A stretch of DNA of 35,160 nucleotides, from the NCBI GenBank assembly GCA_903906635.1, contig CAIVLE010000228.1, forward strand, positions 1-35,160, written 5' to 3'. The notes under the pieces are model-generated. The model was not told where the DNA came from. It did not search any database and saw nothing but the letters and a program-made list of their open reading frames with translations. A program made the translations under genes and the position numbers. The DNA comes from an uncultured Burkholderiales bacterium. GTDB taxonomy: Bacteria; Pseudomonadota; Gammaproteobacteria; Burkholderiales; Burkholderiaceae_C. This document shows, one piece after another, positions 33,854-35,160 of the stretch. Position 1 is the first letter of the stretch. Each line of letters opens with the position of its first letter.

Positions 33854-35160
33854 TTACGGGGGGAAGCGCGATGTTTTGCGTTCAACCGCATGAGGGGTTG
33901 TGCGTGTTTGCCAAGCCACCCAGCCCAAGACCATCGCCGCCCAAAAGGCCAAGGGCCACAACCCCAAGGCTGACACCCAACGGGCATAGGGCGTGGGTGG
34001 ACCATCCACGCCTTGCACCTGCGCGGTGAGCGCGCCTTGAACACCACTTGGCAGGCGGTGGGTGACTACGCCCTGGGCGTTGATGATGGCGGTGGCGCCC
34101 GTATTGGTTGCGCGCAGCATGGGACGCCCCAGCTCCAGGCTGCGCATGCGCGAGATGTTCAAGTGCTGGTCGATGGCGACCGTGTCCCCAAACCAAGCGA
34201 TGTTGCTGAGGTTGACCATCACGGTGGGCGATGTGGCAGGGTTGGCAAAGCTTTGAGCCAGCTCTTCGCCAAACAGATCTTCAAAGCAGATGTTAGGTGC
34301 GATGCGTTCACCATGCCACATCAGCGGGGGCTGGGAGACAGTGCCCCGAGAAAAATCCCCCAAGGGGATGTGCATGAGATCGACGAACCAGCGAAACAGG
34401 GGGGGGACAAACTCGCCAAAGGGCACCAAGTGGTGTTTGTCATAGCGGTACAACGCGCTTTCTTGTCCGGGCAACAGGGCCAGTGCCGAGTTGGTGTAGC
34501 TCTGTTGGCCTGGCCCCTGGCGGGCTCGCAAAGGCAAACCCACCAAGGCAGCCTGTTGGCCTTGGGTATAGCGTTGCTCCAAATTCGACCAATAGCCCTC
34601 GGGCAAAAACTCAGGCAACAAGGGCACAGCGGTTTCGGGCGTGACGATGAGGTCCGCTGTGTTGTGCAGCAACGCCTCTTGGTAGTCGTGAAGCGCCATG
34701 CTCACACCGGCCCCAAATTTCAGGTCCTGCGCCACATTGCCTTGCAGCAAGGTGACGCTCAGTGCCGACTTGGTGGGCTCGCCCTGGGGGGGGACGTGCT
34801 GCAAGGCAGATGTGCCCCACGTCATCCCCAGCACTGCGATCCCCCACAGGCCAGCGCCGCTGCACAGCTCACGCCAGCTCAGTGCCTTCACCCCGTACGC
34901 TGAGCAGCACGCGGCCCCCCACATGGCCAAGCCAGCACTGAGGGCACTTAGCCCATAAACACCGACCCAAGGCGCCCCATCGCGCAGCATGCTGTCCACA
35001 TGCGCGTACCCTGCAGCCGCCCACGGAAAACCGGTCCACACGGTGCCCCTGACCAACTCGGCCAAGAGCCATAGCGCCGAAAACGCGAGGGCTCGCTGCA
35101 CAACGCTGGCGTGGTTCGCACACAGTCGGACATACAGCCAACTCGCGCAGGCGTAAAGAA
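33854..35160 (-). CDS. lnt: Apolipoprotein N-acyltransferase, 5' end outside the window
   Basis: Lnt adds the third acyl chain to the N-terminal cysteine of lipoproteins at the periplasmic face of the inner membrane. About 434 residues are present, and the frame stays open to the window edge, so the start and roughly 80-100 residues of membrane helices are missing. The nitrilase-like catalytic triad is visible: Glu in VTPETAVP (codon 34634-34636), Lys in YDKHHLVPFGEF (34436-34438) and Cys in NICFEDLFGEE (34286-34288). Hydrophobic helices precede this domain (ALWLLAELVRG, WVGVYGLSALSAGLAMWG), and one more ends the protein (VSALGLWPLAFWAAMVLGWV). A GTG at 35101 is not the true start. The downstream neighbours glyQ and glyS follow the usual order. 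Confidence 0.95.
   Translation of the reverse strand, partial: LYACASWLYVRLCANHASVVQRALAFSALWLLAELVRGTVWTGFPWAAAGYAHVDSMLRDGAPWVGVYGLSALSAGLAMWGAACCSAYGVKALSWRELCSGAGLWGIAVLGMTWGTSALQHVPPQGEPTKSALSVTLLQGNVAQDLKFGAGVSMALHDYQEALLHNTADLIVTPETAVPLLPEFLPEGYWSNLEQRYTQGQQAALVGLPLRARQGPGQQSYTNSALALLPGQESALYRYDKHHLVPFGEFVPPLFRWFVDLMHIPLGDFSRGTVSQPPLMWHGERIAPNICFEDLFGEELAQSFANPATSPTVMVNLSNIAWFGDTVAIDQHLNISRMRSLELGRPMLRATNTGATAIINAQGVVTHRLPSGVQGALTAQVQGVDGPPTPYARWVSALGLWPLAFWAAMVLGWVAWQTRTTPHAVERKTSRFPP

Noticed and set aside
33854-35101. GTG at 35101 as the start of Lnt
   Set aside because: The same frame stays open to the window edge with further plausible membrane sequence, and Lnt proteins are about 100 residues longer.

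Overview
The window looks like chromosomal DNA of a betaproteobacterium of the order Burkholderiales, most likely Comamonadaceae. This is inferred from the high G+C coding style, the tandem-duplicated 1939-residue UvrA, the lnt-glyQ-glyS-gmhB-plsC-metallopeptidase order, and a MerR-type LiuR leucine regulon. No species call is possible from sequence reading alone. No tRNA, rRNA, CRISPR array, prophage, integrase or transposase was seen.

Layout, left to right: (1) 32-5851, minus: a giant double UvrA. (2) 5989-8022, minus: a 60-residue one-helix membrane protein and, separated from it by a terminator, an MHS-family MFS transporter with a large periplasmic insert. (3) 8423-10542, plus: DUF485 membrane protein and ActP acetate symporter, ending at a bidirectional terminator. 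(4) 10618-19861, minus: a long collinear run. It begins with mccB/liuB and continues with a small unrecognised gene, liuC, mccA/liuD and HMG-CoA lyase. DUF1289, a DsbA-like isomerase, a cNMP/CBS/DUF294 sensor and a DnaQ-like exonuclease follow. (5) 19960-21003, plus: an AraC-family regulator divergent from mccB. (6) 21319-28270, minus: a second long run. It holds liuR, a thioesterase, isovaleryl-CoA dehydrogenase, beta-carbonic anhydrase, thiolase, SDR, a second acyl-CoA dehydrogenase, ychJ and a HAD phosphatase, preceded by a perfect 22-bp palindrome matching a LiuR operator. (7) 28340-35160, minus: lnt (cut by the window edge), glyQ, glyS, gmhB, plsC and a YgjP-like metallopeptidase.

Together, regions 4 and 6 encode leucine catabolism from isovaleryl-CoA to acetoacetate plus acetyl-CoA, split over two diverging transcription units. 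Carbonic anhydrase plausibly supplies bicarbonate to methylcrotonyl-CoA carboxylase, and thiolase can cleave acetoacetyl-CoA. An acetoacetate-activating enzyme (CoA-transferase or synthetase) is not in the window. ActP and its sensor/exonuclease neighbours handle acetate uptake and possibly its control.

I found no clearly new multi-gene system. The most unusual items are an in-frame G/C-rich insert of about 108-114 bp inside the ATP-grasp domain of MccA, the unrecognised 95-residue gene between mccB and liuC, the UvrA double protein, and the large periplasmic loop of the MFS transporter.
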